From: Phylloscopus collybita
Lineage: Eukaryota; Chordata; Aves; Passeriformes; Phylloscopidae
Assembly: GCA_027886175.1 (NCBI GenBank)
Contig: JAJNNQ010000075.1
Location: 33,200,501 to 33,264,500 of the forward strand
Direction of reading: 5' to 3'
DNA length: 64,000 bases
This document shows, one piece after another, positions 45,515-58,510 of the stretch (its first letter is position 1; the number at the start of each line of letters is the position of its first letter). The notes under the pieces are model-generated. The model was not told the origin of the DNA. It saw only the letters and a list, made by a program, of their open reading frames with translations, and searched no databases. Made by a program: the position numbers and the translations under genes.

Positions 45515-45530
45515 AATATATATATATATT
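45515..45530. repeat. (AT)n microsatellite
   Basis: About eight AT units, flanked by T and A runs. Confidence 0.85.
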
Positions 45531-48064
45531 TGCTCACTATTGAAGATGTTAATTTCAAGGACATGATAAGACAAAATCAAGGATCACCTAATTGTACCAT
45601 CGGGGGTGAAACACTGGCTTTAAGAATTGCTTTATCTATATGTACAAAAGGGTAAAAATATCAGATGACGAAATAGATTGATGAAATAAGCCCTTGAATG
45701 ACCTATGGAAGAAGAGTCAAACAGCACTGGAATCAACAGGAATCTTCCCATTTACCTAAGCAGGCTCTAAACAAGTTCATATAGAGCAGAAAAATACATA
45801 TGGAGATGGTAACTACCATTGTCAAAGTTTCCAGATCCCGGTTTCCCACATTCATGAGCATATGAAAATACAATGCTTTTCTGTAGGTGTGAAACAGAGT
45901 TCATTATGACTTAACTTTTGAGAAGATGTTATACCATAATTTTATTCTATGGAAAAAGGATTCCTTTTTTTGCTTCAAATACTGCTGTGTTTAAGGAAAT
46001 TACATTAGAATTTTAATTTTTCTTTTCTTACTTTTATTCCTCAGATTTCTGTGCATCATTTACCACCAAAATTCTTAATACAAGTTCTTAATATAGCCAA
46101 GAACTTTGTCACAACACATTTCCAAGCTGTGGTACAGATGGAAACTCAACAGCATCCCATGATGAGAAAGGCGTACAGCACATTGTAATACATAAAATTA
46201 TTATTTATTGTTTCTGCCTTTGAACAGCAGGAGTTTAGATACTGCCAGATGGCATATTGTTTGGGAATTTGGGGGAATGTAAACGCATGTGTGACACTGA
46301 GAGAAATCCTCCCTGTATAACACAGATAACCCATAAAACATAAGAGAGGTTACTGTGTGCAGGACCTTTTCCATACCTGGGACATATTGGTGATAAAAAG
46401 TTTTCCAAATCATTCCAGAAGTGATAATACATGGTTGTAACCATCTCCTGGGTCTGCAATTGTTTAATTTCACAAAAGAAACATTGTCACAAAGCCCCCA
46501 AGGAAGACCTGAGGGACTGCAGGGAGTGTTGTGTGTGATTCACTTCATCTCAGAGAGACCTAAATTTATGCACTCAGTTTCATGCCAGAAGGGAGGTCTT
46601 TCAAAAAACAGCAAAATACCAGACCTACATCTTCCTACAGACTCAGCCCTAGACATGTTCATTACTTCCTCAGAAATATGATATACAAAGAATGTCCTTA
46701 TGCAGCAGCTTCCCATTTCACTCAGAAACAACTTCATTTCAGTGGACATCTCAGTGATTTCTGTGTGCATTTCCATATGCATAAATATTCTGCACATAAG
46801 TTAGAGGAGCAAGATGATTGCAGATGTAACTCACTGAAAACAGAATGATCTGGAAAATATTTTGGTGGTGGACTTCACAATTGCCCATAAATGGACAGCA
46901 GAATCCAAATCCAGTTACCCAATACTTCTTTTTGCTGGACCATCTACAAGAACGATTGCAGAGCAGCCTGAGGAATTACAATTTATGCAAGCATTGAATT
47001 TTCTTCTGGCTTTGTCTTTTTCATTGACTTCAGTAGGAGGTATTTCTGGATAAGGATATAACCTAATATTTCTCAGAACTGCACTCCATTATTGACATAT
47101 AAGGGACCTTTATTGTACAGAGTTCTCCCACTGCCTGGCACTGTTATCAGACCATCTAGCCTCACTCATAATAGATTGAGAAGATAGAGTAGTAAAAAGG
47201 CACCAAGCATCAGCAACTTATGACCTTTACTGACTTCAGCACTCATTCAGCAGTGTTGCCATCACAATGGAAACATCTATTGCTAAAAAAAACTAAAATG
47301 GATCAGCCTATGAAGATCAATGCAACATCTATTTCTGTATGCAAAACAGTAAAATGATCTCATAGGCTTTAAGATATTCATAACCCATATCTCAGCAGAC
47401 TAATTTATATGCCTTTTTGATCACTTACTGCTGAGGATGACTTGCTACCAATATGCTGGATATACAAGGAGAAATTCAGCATCAGTCATTAAATGATCCC
47501 TGACATCCATTTCTGGGTGAGAAGGTACAGAAGAAAACTACTTGCTGTCATCTTTTTGAAGAGTAAATACTGCTTTTAGCCATCATGAGCAACCCACTTA
47601 AATAAAATAAAGCTAATTATTTTTTAAAAGTAAATATTTTTTCTCCTGCAACAACTGACTTAAATAATTTATTTTTTCATTATTTTAGTGGATACAGCTA
47701 AAAATTATGGTAGCAGTTGAACCTTTGAAAAACACAGTAGCCTGATGCAGGAACTTATTTTGCTACACTGTGAAAAAATGCTGGCTACAGGATTCAAGTC
47801 TGCTTCCCAGTGCTTTGCTAGCTAACTGGTGACAAAACTAGACACAACTCTTAACTTCAAAAGAACAAAGAGGAAAACTCTGCTTTCTAACATAAATGTG
47901 GAACACAGAACCAAAAAGTTGAACACTAAGAGTATTAAAGCAAAAATACAATAAAGTCAACATAGCAGGCAACAGAAATATAATAAATGCTCCAAAATAA
48001 CAGAAAAATATTAAGTTCAATATAACTTTATTACTTTATACATAACTTGTGATTTTTCTTCCTT

Positions 48065-49276
48065 GATATAACTAGAAGGGTTATGGAGTTAGTGGGTAAG
48101 GGAAGAGCAACCTGTGTCATCTACCTGAATTTGTGTAAAACATTTTTGACAACGTCTCCTTGTCTACAAAATTGAAATGTGTGAATTTGCTAGACTGGAA
48201 ACTTGTTGGATAAAGAATTGGCTGGGTGCTCACATTCAAAGGGTTGGGGTCAGCGGCTCAATGTCCAAGTGAAGAGCAGTGAAAAGTGGTGTCCCTCAGG
48301 GGTCTGTATTGAGACTGGCACAGTTTAAGACCTTTGTTGGTGACAAGGACAATGTGATTGAGCGCACCCTCAGCAAGTTTGCCTAAGACACCAGGCTGTG
48401 TGGTGCAGCTGACACCCTGGAAGTGGAGATGCTGCTTGGTGGGACCGTGACAGGCTTGAGAGGTGGGTCCGTGGAAAACTAAGAAGGTCAACAAGGCCAA
48501 GTATGGAGGGCTGCATCTTGATTGAGGCAATCCTGGACACAGACACTAGTTGGGCAGAGAATGAATTGAGTGCAGCCCTGGGTAGAAGAAATTGGAGCTG
48601 GTTGACAAGAAGCTCACCATGATCCAGCAAAGTGTGCCTGAAGCCCAAAAAGCCCAGTTGTGTCCTGGGCTGCATCAAAAGAAATGTGTCCAGCAGATCA
48701 GGGGTGGTGACTCTTCCCCTCTACTTCCCCTCAACTCTGCTCTCATGAGATCCCACCTGCAGAGTTCCACTGAGCTCTGGGACCCCCAACACAAGAAGGA
48801 TGTTGAACTGTTGGAACACACCCACAGAAGGGCCACCAAGATTAGAGGCCTGCAGCACCTCTCCTCTGAAGACAGGCTGGGAGAGCTGGGGTTGTTCAGC
48901 CTGCAGAAGGGAAGGTTCTGAAAGGACCTTAGAGAAGCCATTCAGTGCCTAAAAGGGGCCTACAAAATCTGGCAAAGGACATTTCACAAGGGCATGTGGG
49001 GCAGGACAAGGAGTAATATCTTCAAGCTGAAAGAGGGTAGGTTTAGATTAGGTAGTAGAGAGAAATTCTATAGTGTGAGGGTGATGAAGTCCTGGCACAG
49101 GTTGCCCAGAGAAGCTGTGAATGCCCCATCCCTGGAAGTGTTCAATGCCAGGTTGGATAGGCCTTGGGCAACCCTGGTCTTGTTGAAGGTGCTCCTGCCC
49201 ATGGCAGAGAGTTTGGAACTAGACAACCCAAACTAGACTTCTCACCCAAACCATTCTACGATTCTATGTGTCTATG
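48065..49276 (+). mobile_element. CR1 LINE, 5'-truncated, sense, about 1.2 kb
   Basis: The longest CR1 copy in the window. It starts in the reverse-transcriptase region (gtcatctacctgaatttgtg) and passes the GVPQG block (ggtgtccctcaggggtctg, near 48288-48306). It then runs through the VDKKLTMIQQSVPEAQKA and KKDVELLEHTHRRATKIRGL regions (48592-48921) to SREKFYSVRVMKSWHRLPRE (about 49050-49120). It ends with a CR1 tail, cattctacgattctatgtgt. Several frameshifts and stops interrupt the frame, so it is inactive. Confidence 0.96.
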
Positions 49277-52200
49277 ATTGGTTTTATTTGGCAAATGTAC
49301 TAATACTGAATAGAGCTAAAGATTTTGGGGATCTTACTGTTATCATCATTCCAATAGCATCAATCACTGAGGAAAGTGGCAAGAAATATGTGCTGCCTTA
49401 GAAACACCAGAAAGGCAACAGAATCCCCTTGACACAGACTTCTATACAACCATTATAATTTTTTAGGGTGTAATGCATTCTCATGTTTCTAATATGCAAT
49501 TGTGAGGGCAGAAAACCATTAATTTGCATTTGAAGGGATGTCTATCTTAGTTTAGGTATTTGGAAGACCTGGCAGCCACAAAATAGACTTAAAATGTTAA
49601 CTGATACTCAAAATACATGACAGGGGAGGTGAAACAGGAAATTTCTTAGATGTGACTTGATGAGGGTTAATGAGCCCTCAATTATGTGTGTACTTTCTCA
49701 GTTGATAAAATATGAACATATTCCTCTGCCTTACTGTTCTGGCAGATTTTTCAGCAGCAAAATACAGCTTTTTGTTTAGCAAGACACACAACCTACTGAC
49801 AAGGTTGTTTCAGACAGAAAAATAACTCAGGGGTCTTATAAAGCAGATTTTCCTACATTTCAGTACCTAAAATAACAAAGTTAGTGTTACTTGAAACTTG
49901 ACCACTCCTTATCGCCCTCTGAACATAAAGAACAATGTCACTACAATTAATTAATCAAAAAAACAAGATGACCCTAATTAAAAAATGTAAGGAGCAATTG
50001 AAGAAAGTGAAACACGAAGGCAAGAAAGGAGGGAAAGAAGCCTACTTGCTGGAAATTTGCCTCTCTTATTTGGAGAATGCACAAGTTTAGAAAAAGACAG
50101 AAAAGAAAATAAATGTAAATAATAAATCTTTTGTGTTAGCTCGTTAATGTCTGTGCTTTTTAAAATTTTTATTAGCTTTTTTTTTTTAAGAAATGTGGAA
50201 CCATTCCATGGACACAACTGAGCTCTGCCTTCTGTTAAGGGTTGCAGCACCCTTGAAGTTTGGAATAATTTAAGCGGTTCTGTTGTGCTTTCAATTCCCC
50301 CACCTTCTTTTTTTCTTTCAGTGGATTGAAATGTGACCAAATAGCAGCATGACTGTGAATGGAAAAGATAATTCTCACACAACATTCTTCTCAGTGCTTT
50401 GGGGGAAACGCACACATACAAACACATTTGCTGATGTCTGATTCAAGATGTGAAAAAAAGAGAGAAAAATCTATGAGGTTTTTTTTTTTCTGAAATTGGA
50501 AACACACTTTAAAACTCTCCTATGATTTGTTTTTTAGGATAATTATGACTTCTGCTTTATGTTGCCACAATAGACACTAAACATTTGCAATATATTTACT
50601 GAGATTAAAAGAATTATGGGATGAATTTGTATCTATTATGCTATTAGCCTTAAGCAACACTCCTTTAGAAATCAGTGGGAACATATTTTTATAAGTCAAA
50701 AAGGTGACTTATCAGTGTAACCAGACATTTTGCATTCTCAATACATTACATAATAAAGACTGCTAGAAAATTTTGTTCTTCAGGAAAAAAATACTCCTTT
50801 GTTGAAATCTCATGTTGCTATATTGACAGAGCTGGATTAAAGATGGAGGCAAAAAACTCATGGATTGACTGGGGAGTATAGTTTGCACTGCCTCTCTCAT
50901 GTCTGTGCAATTTGTTTATTTTTATGTCCTTATACTGAACTTTAAAATGGGAAATTCCTGAAGCATGTCCAAAAGAGTGAAAGCTACATTAAATATTCTA
51001 ACACTAGCAATCAAGGGATTTACTTCTGTTGTTGTGCCTCCCACGCGCGTGCACACAGAAAAAAACATTCACTTTCCTTATTAAAACATGATGGTGGAAC
51101 TAGTTCTTACTAAGACCATTTTTTCACATTCTACTCACAAAATCTAAATTAGATTAGAGTCAACAGCCACTCTTCCAAGGAGTAGTTTGGGGTTTTTTTT
51201 AAATATCCATGTATCTTTTGAGTTTCTCCAGTGATACAAAGGACTGTGAAAATAGCTATAAAAGCTATTTTAGATCTTAAAAATTCATGTCTACTTTCTT
51301 TCATGCAGCTTTTCTTTTGTATATTGTTAACTTTTCCTGAAGTCTACAGCCAGAAAATTGGTATCAGCATTTTTCCCTTAATATCATGGTATACAGGATA
51401 ACACAATATCAATTCACCAATGAAACTTAAGGCCCTGATGTATAATTTTGAAAATTTATATGCTATTAAATGAATAAATTAGTTCTTCCAACTCTTCCAT
51501 TTTCTATATTCCTATCTCTGGCCAAGTTCACTAACCCTCTAACAGAGTCAGCAGAAAAGGAGGTCTATCCCGATGGGAGAGCTCCCCATTGCTTCTTGTT
51601 CATAGCTTGGCATATAAACTACCATTTAAAAATACTTCAATGTGCATCAAGATGCAGAGTAGCTGAGGAGATGCCGTGGAGCGCAGTCATCTTTGTTTGC
51701 AATGGTACTTCTAATTTCCAGGAGATTAATGGAGCAAGAGCTGGGAGGACAGATTCTGAAATCTCCCTGAGGCATCAGAGATCAAGGATCAGTGCACAGT
51801 AAAGATCTGTGTTGAGGCTCCAAGCTACAAGTGAGGAGTCTAACCATCATTTCAGACCCATCATCTTGCTGAGCAAAGAGCAGACCTAACAAGCTGGTGA
51901 GAAGGACACTTTTGCCTTGTCAGAACTTGTATGTCTAAATTATCCTGCTCAGGAATAGACAGCTTATTCTCTTCAGGAAGTTATAGGAGGAGCTCAGCCC
52001 TTGTATAGTCAAAAGTTTTGTGGTGCAAAGAAAACTGCTAGAGAAACAAGAAACATCCTTCAGATGAGAGTGGCCACATGTGCCTCTTCTGCAGGAGTAC
52101 CTTTGCCATCACATGCCTGTGGGGCTCCAGCGTCACATTTATTTGAGGAATGCTGAGCCAGTTTCAATACATCTGCGCAAGTGAGTTTGCACTGGTGCAA

Positions 52201-53839
52201 AATTCAATAAATGCCACTGTAGACAAGCTGTAAGTTTCAGAGACATTTACAGATTTGTGGAGATGACTGCTATTACATTATGATTACCTGTGACCAATTA
52301 CAAAAGGATGGATAGTGAAGAAGCGTGGATAAAAACTGAAGAAGGTCATGCTTGCTAGCAACTCAATTGAACAAAAAGGTCAAAAAGAGCAAAACAGTAG
52401 CTAGGTTTTAAGAAGAAAGTGTTGCTCAAGTTTAGGTTATTTTGAGTCCTTTTAATACTAAACCTTATTAACAAGTCTCATAAATAAGTATTCCCTTTTA
52501 CCACAACCTTACATAGAACAATGGAATTTCTTTTCACTTTCCTGTGAAACTCTGACAAAGATGGCTCACGTGTGGACTGAGCTTCAGGAAACATGTATTC
52601 CACTGTAGATATGCAATAAATGGGTGAATGGTGAAATTGATCACATCACTTGCATAATGGATGAGTCAATAACAATTTTCTCTTACATGCCAAACAAAGT
52701 TCTTAATGAAAAAGTGTTTCAGATATTTTGTCTTATACCTATAACAAGAGAAATTGAAATTTTGTTTCCTAGATTACTACCAGAGGTTATTAGTGTTCCT
52801 AATTAAATGCCTAGCACTGAATGAATTGAATGTTCAGTGCTATTCAGAAAGGAGTTAGGCTCAGAAAGCAGGAAGCTCTTTAAGGAGACAGATATGAGCA
52901 AACTCAGATAGAAATCAAGCTAAAATTACACCAAATATTCTCTAAACTAGGGTGACTTGGACTTTGTATGTTTTCAGTTGATAAATTTCAGCTCTGTGGG
53001 TTAACTCTTAATCTGGCTAAAAACAGAATTTTAAAATAACTCCATAAGGACAATACATGCATCAATAGGATATAAGCATATTGGACTACAATTAGATTGT
53101 TATAATTGTCAGTTCTAAAGTTGCAGAGACATATGAGAACCACCACTATGGAGAGGTGACAATAAATTATGGGAAGAAGTTCCAGCCACATGAAGATGAG
53201 GGAAGGCAGCATTGCTGTAAAGCAGCAAGATATTCAGGGGGAAATAATACCACTAATATCAATGATAATAAGGTTTACAGGCTGTAGGGCACAGTTGTTG
53301 GAAATTGATCTATTTTAGGACTCAAAAAGGTAAAGTCTTCCCAAACTTCTGTAGAAGGCAATTAAAAAACCCATACTGAAAATAAAGCCTAAACTCTAAG
53401 TAAAAATCTTGCATAGTTTTCATTTATATGTTTTAAATAGTGGTCCTCAACACTGTTCAGTTGGACTGCACAGCAAACCACTGAATTTGAGATACTCTTT
53501 GAAGAAGATCTGAAAGATGTCTAATGTGACAGACCTGGCCAAAACCAGGAAGAGCACTTTGTCGTGTGAATGTATTTTGGAGAAATATTTCTCCCGCAGT
53601 TTACTGGAAGATCTATTTAAAGTTGAGCTAAGTACAACTGCATATATCATAAACAAACTATAAGCTGGAATGAATTGCTTTAGTATACTGCTTTTTATAA
53701 ATATCCAGTTTTCTCAAAGACACTGAGAAGTCAAGATGAAAATCAAGAATAAAATTTAATTTAAATTTAAATAAAAGAAGTTGAGGGCAAGTGTTTCAAG
53801 CAAGATAAACAACAGTCATTAAGTTAGAGAATGACTGTG
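49277..53839. other. Unassigned AT-rich DNA
   Basis: No gene or transposon recognised. The longest frame, 149 codons on the minus strand at 49978-50427, is built largely on A/T-rich low-complexity DNA and has no family features. Confidence 0.5.
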
Positions 53840-54468
53840 ATTTGGAGGTAGCAATGGATCTCCTCAAGACAGGACTGATAGAAGGACCTAGGTGGGCTGG
53901 AACAATGGGCCATCAGGATCCTAATGGAATTCAGCAAGGACAGACATAAAGTCCCTTTGCTCAGAGATCATTAAATGACACCTATGCTCAATTTTTGGGC
54001 TTACAATACAAAACCAGCTGTGGTGAACTGGAGCAAGATCAGTGAAGGGCTATCAAGATGTTTTAGGGATGGAGATTTGCCCTGCAGTGAGAACCTGGGG
54101 TTGCTCCTCCTGGAGATTAGCTGGACGTGGGGGGGCTTCAGAGCAGCTGTCCAGTGCCTGTAATTAGGTTATAAAGAGAGAGGGCCAGGCTCTGTCAGGG
54201 GTCAGCAGAGCATGGCAGGAATACAAGAGATAAAGGGCATAAGCTGAAACAAAAGAAAGTCAGACTGGATATACATCAAAGCAAGCTTCCTTCCTGAGAC
54301 AAAATCAAATAGCAGAAAAAGTTTCCCAAGACACTGTGCACTCAATGTATTTTGGGGATTCTCAAGACCCAGCTGGATAAAGCTCATAGCCTTGTTTTAG
54401 CACCACCTGAGACCTCCCAAGGTCCTTTCCAACCTGAAACTTCGAGTGCTCATTCTGTGAGTATATGA
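53840..54468 (+). mobile_element. Old CR1 LINE 3' fragment, sense
   Basis: Diverged CR1 of a different subfamily from the 36.7 and 48 kb copies. It has the gctggaacaatgggcca and aatggaattcagcaaggaca blocks (53896-53942), then gatcagtgaagggctatcaa, then ccctgcagtgagaacctggg with a ggttgctcctcctggagatt block. It closes with cccaaggtcctttccaacct and a degraded attctgtgag tail. Indels are numerous. Confidence 0.8.
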
Positions 54469-57400
54469 AAAGTTAAATATATTTGTGAAGGGCCTGGTTG
54501 AGAATGTCTTCACAGGAAAGGTTGACTTTCCCTATTCTTGACAGAGGGTTTAAGAATTGACTTGACCATCCCCATTCAGAATATTTATGGATTAACATAG
54601 TGCTAATCATAAAATTGTGCTTTATGAGGGCAAAACTTATATTGAGAACTAAACCAAAATGAAATTTTAGTGTGAAGATTGGCTGATTCTTTCCCTGCAG
54701 TACACAGCCAGGTCTTGCTCTACCATTGCACATTATTGTGTGATTCATAACAAAGCTCCATGGAACACAATTTGATACGATATAACAAATGGAGACATCC
54801 CAAACTTCAAAACTCTACAGTGTTTACTACTGAGACTGAGGATAGGAGAGAGCTTCAGATCTAGCTCTTCTCCTCTCAAGAGTGTGGTACCTGAAGAACA
54901 TGACTGCCTTTCCATTTAAAGCAGTGGTGTCCTGAGGACACCATTTCTGCTGTCTCTGAAACTTTTTTACAGGATGATTGAAAAAGTCTTTTGGAAGCAC
55001 ACCAAGGACTGAGACCCCCTAACTAGCCAAGAGCATTCTGTCTCACTCTGTGTGTGGCAGTAGGCACAAAAGATGCCCAGAGAGAAATGGAAAACATAGC
55101 AATATTTCTAGATTTTTGCAGAAGCAATGCACTCAAATTGCAAATGCAGCAATTCTGTTCATTTTTTCTTAATGACAATAAAGAATAAGCTTGGGAAAGA
55201 ACCCATTAACCAAACAGATTTTTTTCCCAAGATTTGTTAATCCCTAGCAAGAGAACTGACAAAATCATCACTAACAAAACAGAGCTGGAGACATGAAAAA
55301 AGGCGGCTTGACACTTCATCGTCACTGCCACAAACTATTAATTTCTCTCTGAAAATCCAGTGTAACAATTTTGATTCAGGAAAGATGAATGGCTATAACA
55401 GGGAAAGTAAACATGAGCTGTGGAAAGTCTTTCTGGTTAAGCTGGAAAGGCTGCAGCCAAGATATTTCCCACTTAACCTTCATCAAGGAAAAGGTCAAAA
55501 AAGGCCAATGTGTTTAAGCAGGGCACAGGATGGAATAGAACAAAACTTCCTATGAAAAAGATTAAGTTCACATTCTTTTGGTCTTCATTAAAACTATTCC
55601 ACATCACTCCACATTTTCATTTAAAACTGTTTCCTGACAGCACTGAACACAAGATCTTAAAGTATCTTTCTTGTCAAAAGATAAAATTGTAAATGGAAAA
55701 CAATTTGTGTACTGTACACAAAACAGGGAAAAGTATGAAGGATGCATAAGAAACAGAAAAAGAGAAATAATACCTTAAGCCTTAGCAAATTATATAATCA
55801 ATGGTATGCAAGGTAATCATCCACCCCGTGTACTTCCATGTATATGTTCTCTAAGCTGAGCAGTTACCAAGGCATATGTGGCTTTACCAAAGTGGAAAAT
55901 TTTTGTTTTATATGAAGCTTCTAAGGAAGAAGGAATTTTCTTCAAGCACTACAAAAGAGATGGAAATTAACATCTATGTATGGAATTTTCAAGCTGCTTA
56001 GAATACAAAACAGCCCTGCTTTGACACTCTCACCTCCCCATGTCCATTACAGCAACTATAGTTATTGGACAACAGAATGCAATACATGGAAAGGCCACAC
56101 TCAGGATTTCTCCTGGAAGAACAGATAAGTATACCTTTGAGCAGACTGATACGTGAATGGATCAACAGATATGTGCAACGAGCACACAGAAATGCTACTG
56201 AGAGAGGAAAAGAATATCTTTTCTTTCCATCCTCCACTCCCCAAATCTGGTCTGCCTTCCTTTGGGATATCTATCAGTCATGATTCAGATTTCTCCTGTC
56301 TATTTTAGAAGTTCCCTACTCTCAGTCTAAAATGTGATATCTCTCTTGCCCACAGTGTCATGCAAATTTCTTGCCTACCTCAATATTCCTCTTTCATTGT
56401 TCACTATCATTGTTCCTATTAACTGTATATGTTGGCAATTCATGATGAAGTGGGGCAAAAAGCTTCTTCAAACAGTGAGAGTGGCTCACACAGAGCTTTG
56501 AAGATAAGGACTGAGGCATGGACTCCTCGTTTCATACCAGGTGTGACTCAGCAAGGTGTCTGGAAGAGACGGGTGAGGCATTTAGGAGACCTGCTCTGCC
56601 TCCCTGTGTTAGGCTCTCATCCAAACTGCAACACTTTTTTTAGAGATGAGCTGTTTGACAGTTGGGTATGACTTCAAAAATCCAGACTCATAAATATATG
56701 CATTACTGAGATCAAATCTGAACTGAAAAGCCCAGCAGATTCATCTGTTGTAGGCAGAGAAACATAGCAACTCTGGCAGCCACTGGTGGCTGGAGACTAA
56801 AACAAACCAATGAATAGTTCAAATAGCTACCAGATTGAACCCCATATATATGTGTCTCTCTTCCACTCTCATGGTAGCACTAGTGCCACAGTTCAGGCTT
56901 CAGTACTGAGCTGTGATACCGCAGCAAAAGCAGAATGGTTGAATTACTGTTGTTATCTGAATGGTCTGTGACTGAAGGGCAAATATTCTTGTGGGAAATG
57001 AAAATTTGCTCTGCATTGTATGCTGCCCCGGGGCTCCCAAGGCTTGTGCATGAGTAATCTCCAGCAGAGGAGTGAAGCAGGTCACAGCAGCAGCATCCCT
57101 CATCTGAACTCGAGCTGCTGATGCCCAAATTGATGACCTCATTAAACTGTACACGGTATGTAGGGAACAGATTTATTCAAAGCAGCCTTGAACCAGCACC
57201 AAAAAGCAGTGTGATAGGTATATGGGTGTGATTGCAGAACTCCTTCAACACAGATTCAAGCTCCTGAGCAAGTGATTCTCTCTTATAACCCTCTGGATTT
57301 CTTAACGACTAAGGATTCTTACACCACATATAAAAGGAGAAACACACAAAGTACACATGATATTCTCACACTGCAAATGCAGCTACCAGGAAGAGCAGTG

Positions 57401-58494
57401 AATTCTCCAGCCTTACATACAAGGTGGACAGGGTCCTCAAAACACAAAATATCAAGATACAGTTGCACAATGTCACCTGTCCAAGACAGCACATACATCA
57501 GTTCTACTTAGCCATGTCCTTGTTTTATCTGGCTTTTGCAGACCACTTTGCATGTTGGCAACCACCATACTCTCTAAAGGTTTCACAGGATTTGATAGAT
57601 GTCTTCTTTGTGCTATAAATAGCCATGGTACCCAAGACCAAAACAAATAGCTGTAACACAGACCTATTTCTTGAGACATGGTTACATTGCATCTCAAACC
57701 CTTCACAAGCTGATGATATGCAAAACTGTGCAAACATTGTGGAGGGTGTTTGCAGAGCAATTTATTGAAAGACAAAACTGGACGTGAGCTGCAAAGGATT
57801 GACAAAAATCTGAAAAAATGTTGTACCTCTTTCAACACCTGTCTGTAGCTGCACATTTTCCTATGTTGAGCTGCCAATGAACTCCCTGACTATGCATATC
57901 TCAAAGTATCTTTATTTTGCCCTTCCTCACTTCTGAGGATCTCTGCTTTAGAGGAATTCTCCATACAAAGCTGAAGGAGAACAAAACCCAAATTCAGTGG
58001 CCTTTTTTGCTTAGGAGTTGAGTTGCAGAGCAGTAGAGCACAGGAAGCCTTTCTGTATAAGCCTGTTCATTGGCAATGGACTGAAGTTAACAGTGGTATA
58101 AAAAACACCAACCTCCTACTGATATAGAGATAAAAGAAACTCCTGGAATTCCTGACAGATTCTTATGTTCAGAACTTCAGTGGTAGTTGTCTCACTAAAT
58201 CCTACCACCTCCTGGTGGCCAAGCAGACAGTGTTCCAGTCTCAGTTCATAAATTGGCCCTAGAGGTATAATAGGTAACAACAAGGTAAATTCATATGTGC
58301 TTTACTAAAGACACATTCAAGATTTCAGATGTTATAGCTAAAATAAAAGAGCAGGGAATGACACCAAAGGAACTTTTGCTCAATATTCCTACAAAGGCTG
58401 GATTAATGCAGAATTCTTTACTGTCACAAAGTTACCAAAATCCAAGTATTTTTATAAAATCTATGATTCTTAGCATTTCTGCAGTCCTTGGGAG

Positions 58495-58510
58495 AAAAAA
58501 AAAAAAAAAA
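58495..58510. repeat. A16 homopolymer
   Basis: Sixteen consecutive A, inside an unrelated open frame that it extends with a run of lysines. Confidence 0.95.

Larger units (their letters stand above)
40371..48064. other. Unassigned AT-rich DNA
   Basis: No exon or transposon recognised over 7.7 kb. It includes an (AT)n run at 45515-45530 and somewhat less AT-rich patches at 42430-43060 and 44640-44820 without identifiable content. Confidence 0.5.

Noticed and set aside
48592..49236. Open frames that resemble reverse-transcriptase C-terminal sequence
   Set aside because: They are pieces of the dead CR1 LINE copy, not host genes.
49978..50427. 149-codon minus-strand ORF
   Set aside because: Built on A/T-rich low-complexity DNA, including a lysine run; no family resemblance.
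57473..57877. 134-codon minus-strand ORF
   Set aside because: No domain, no splice or promoter context; overlaps another open register.
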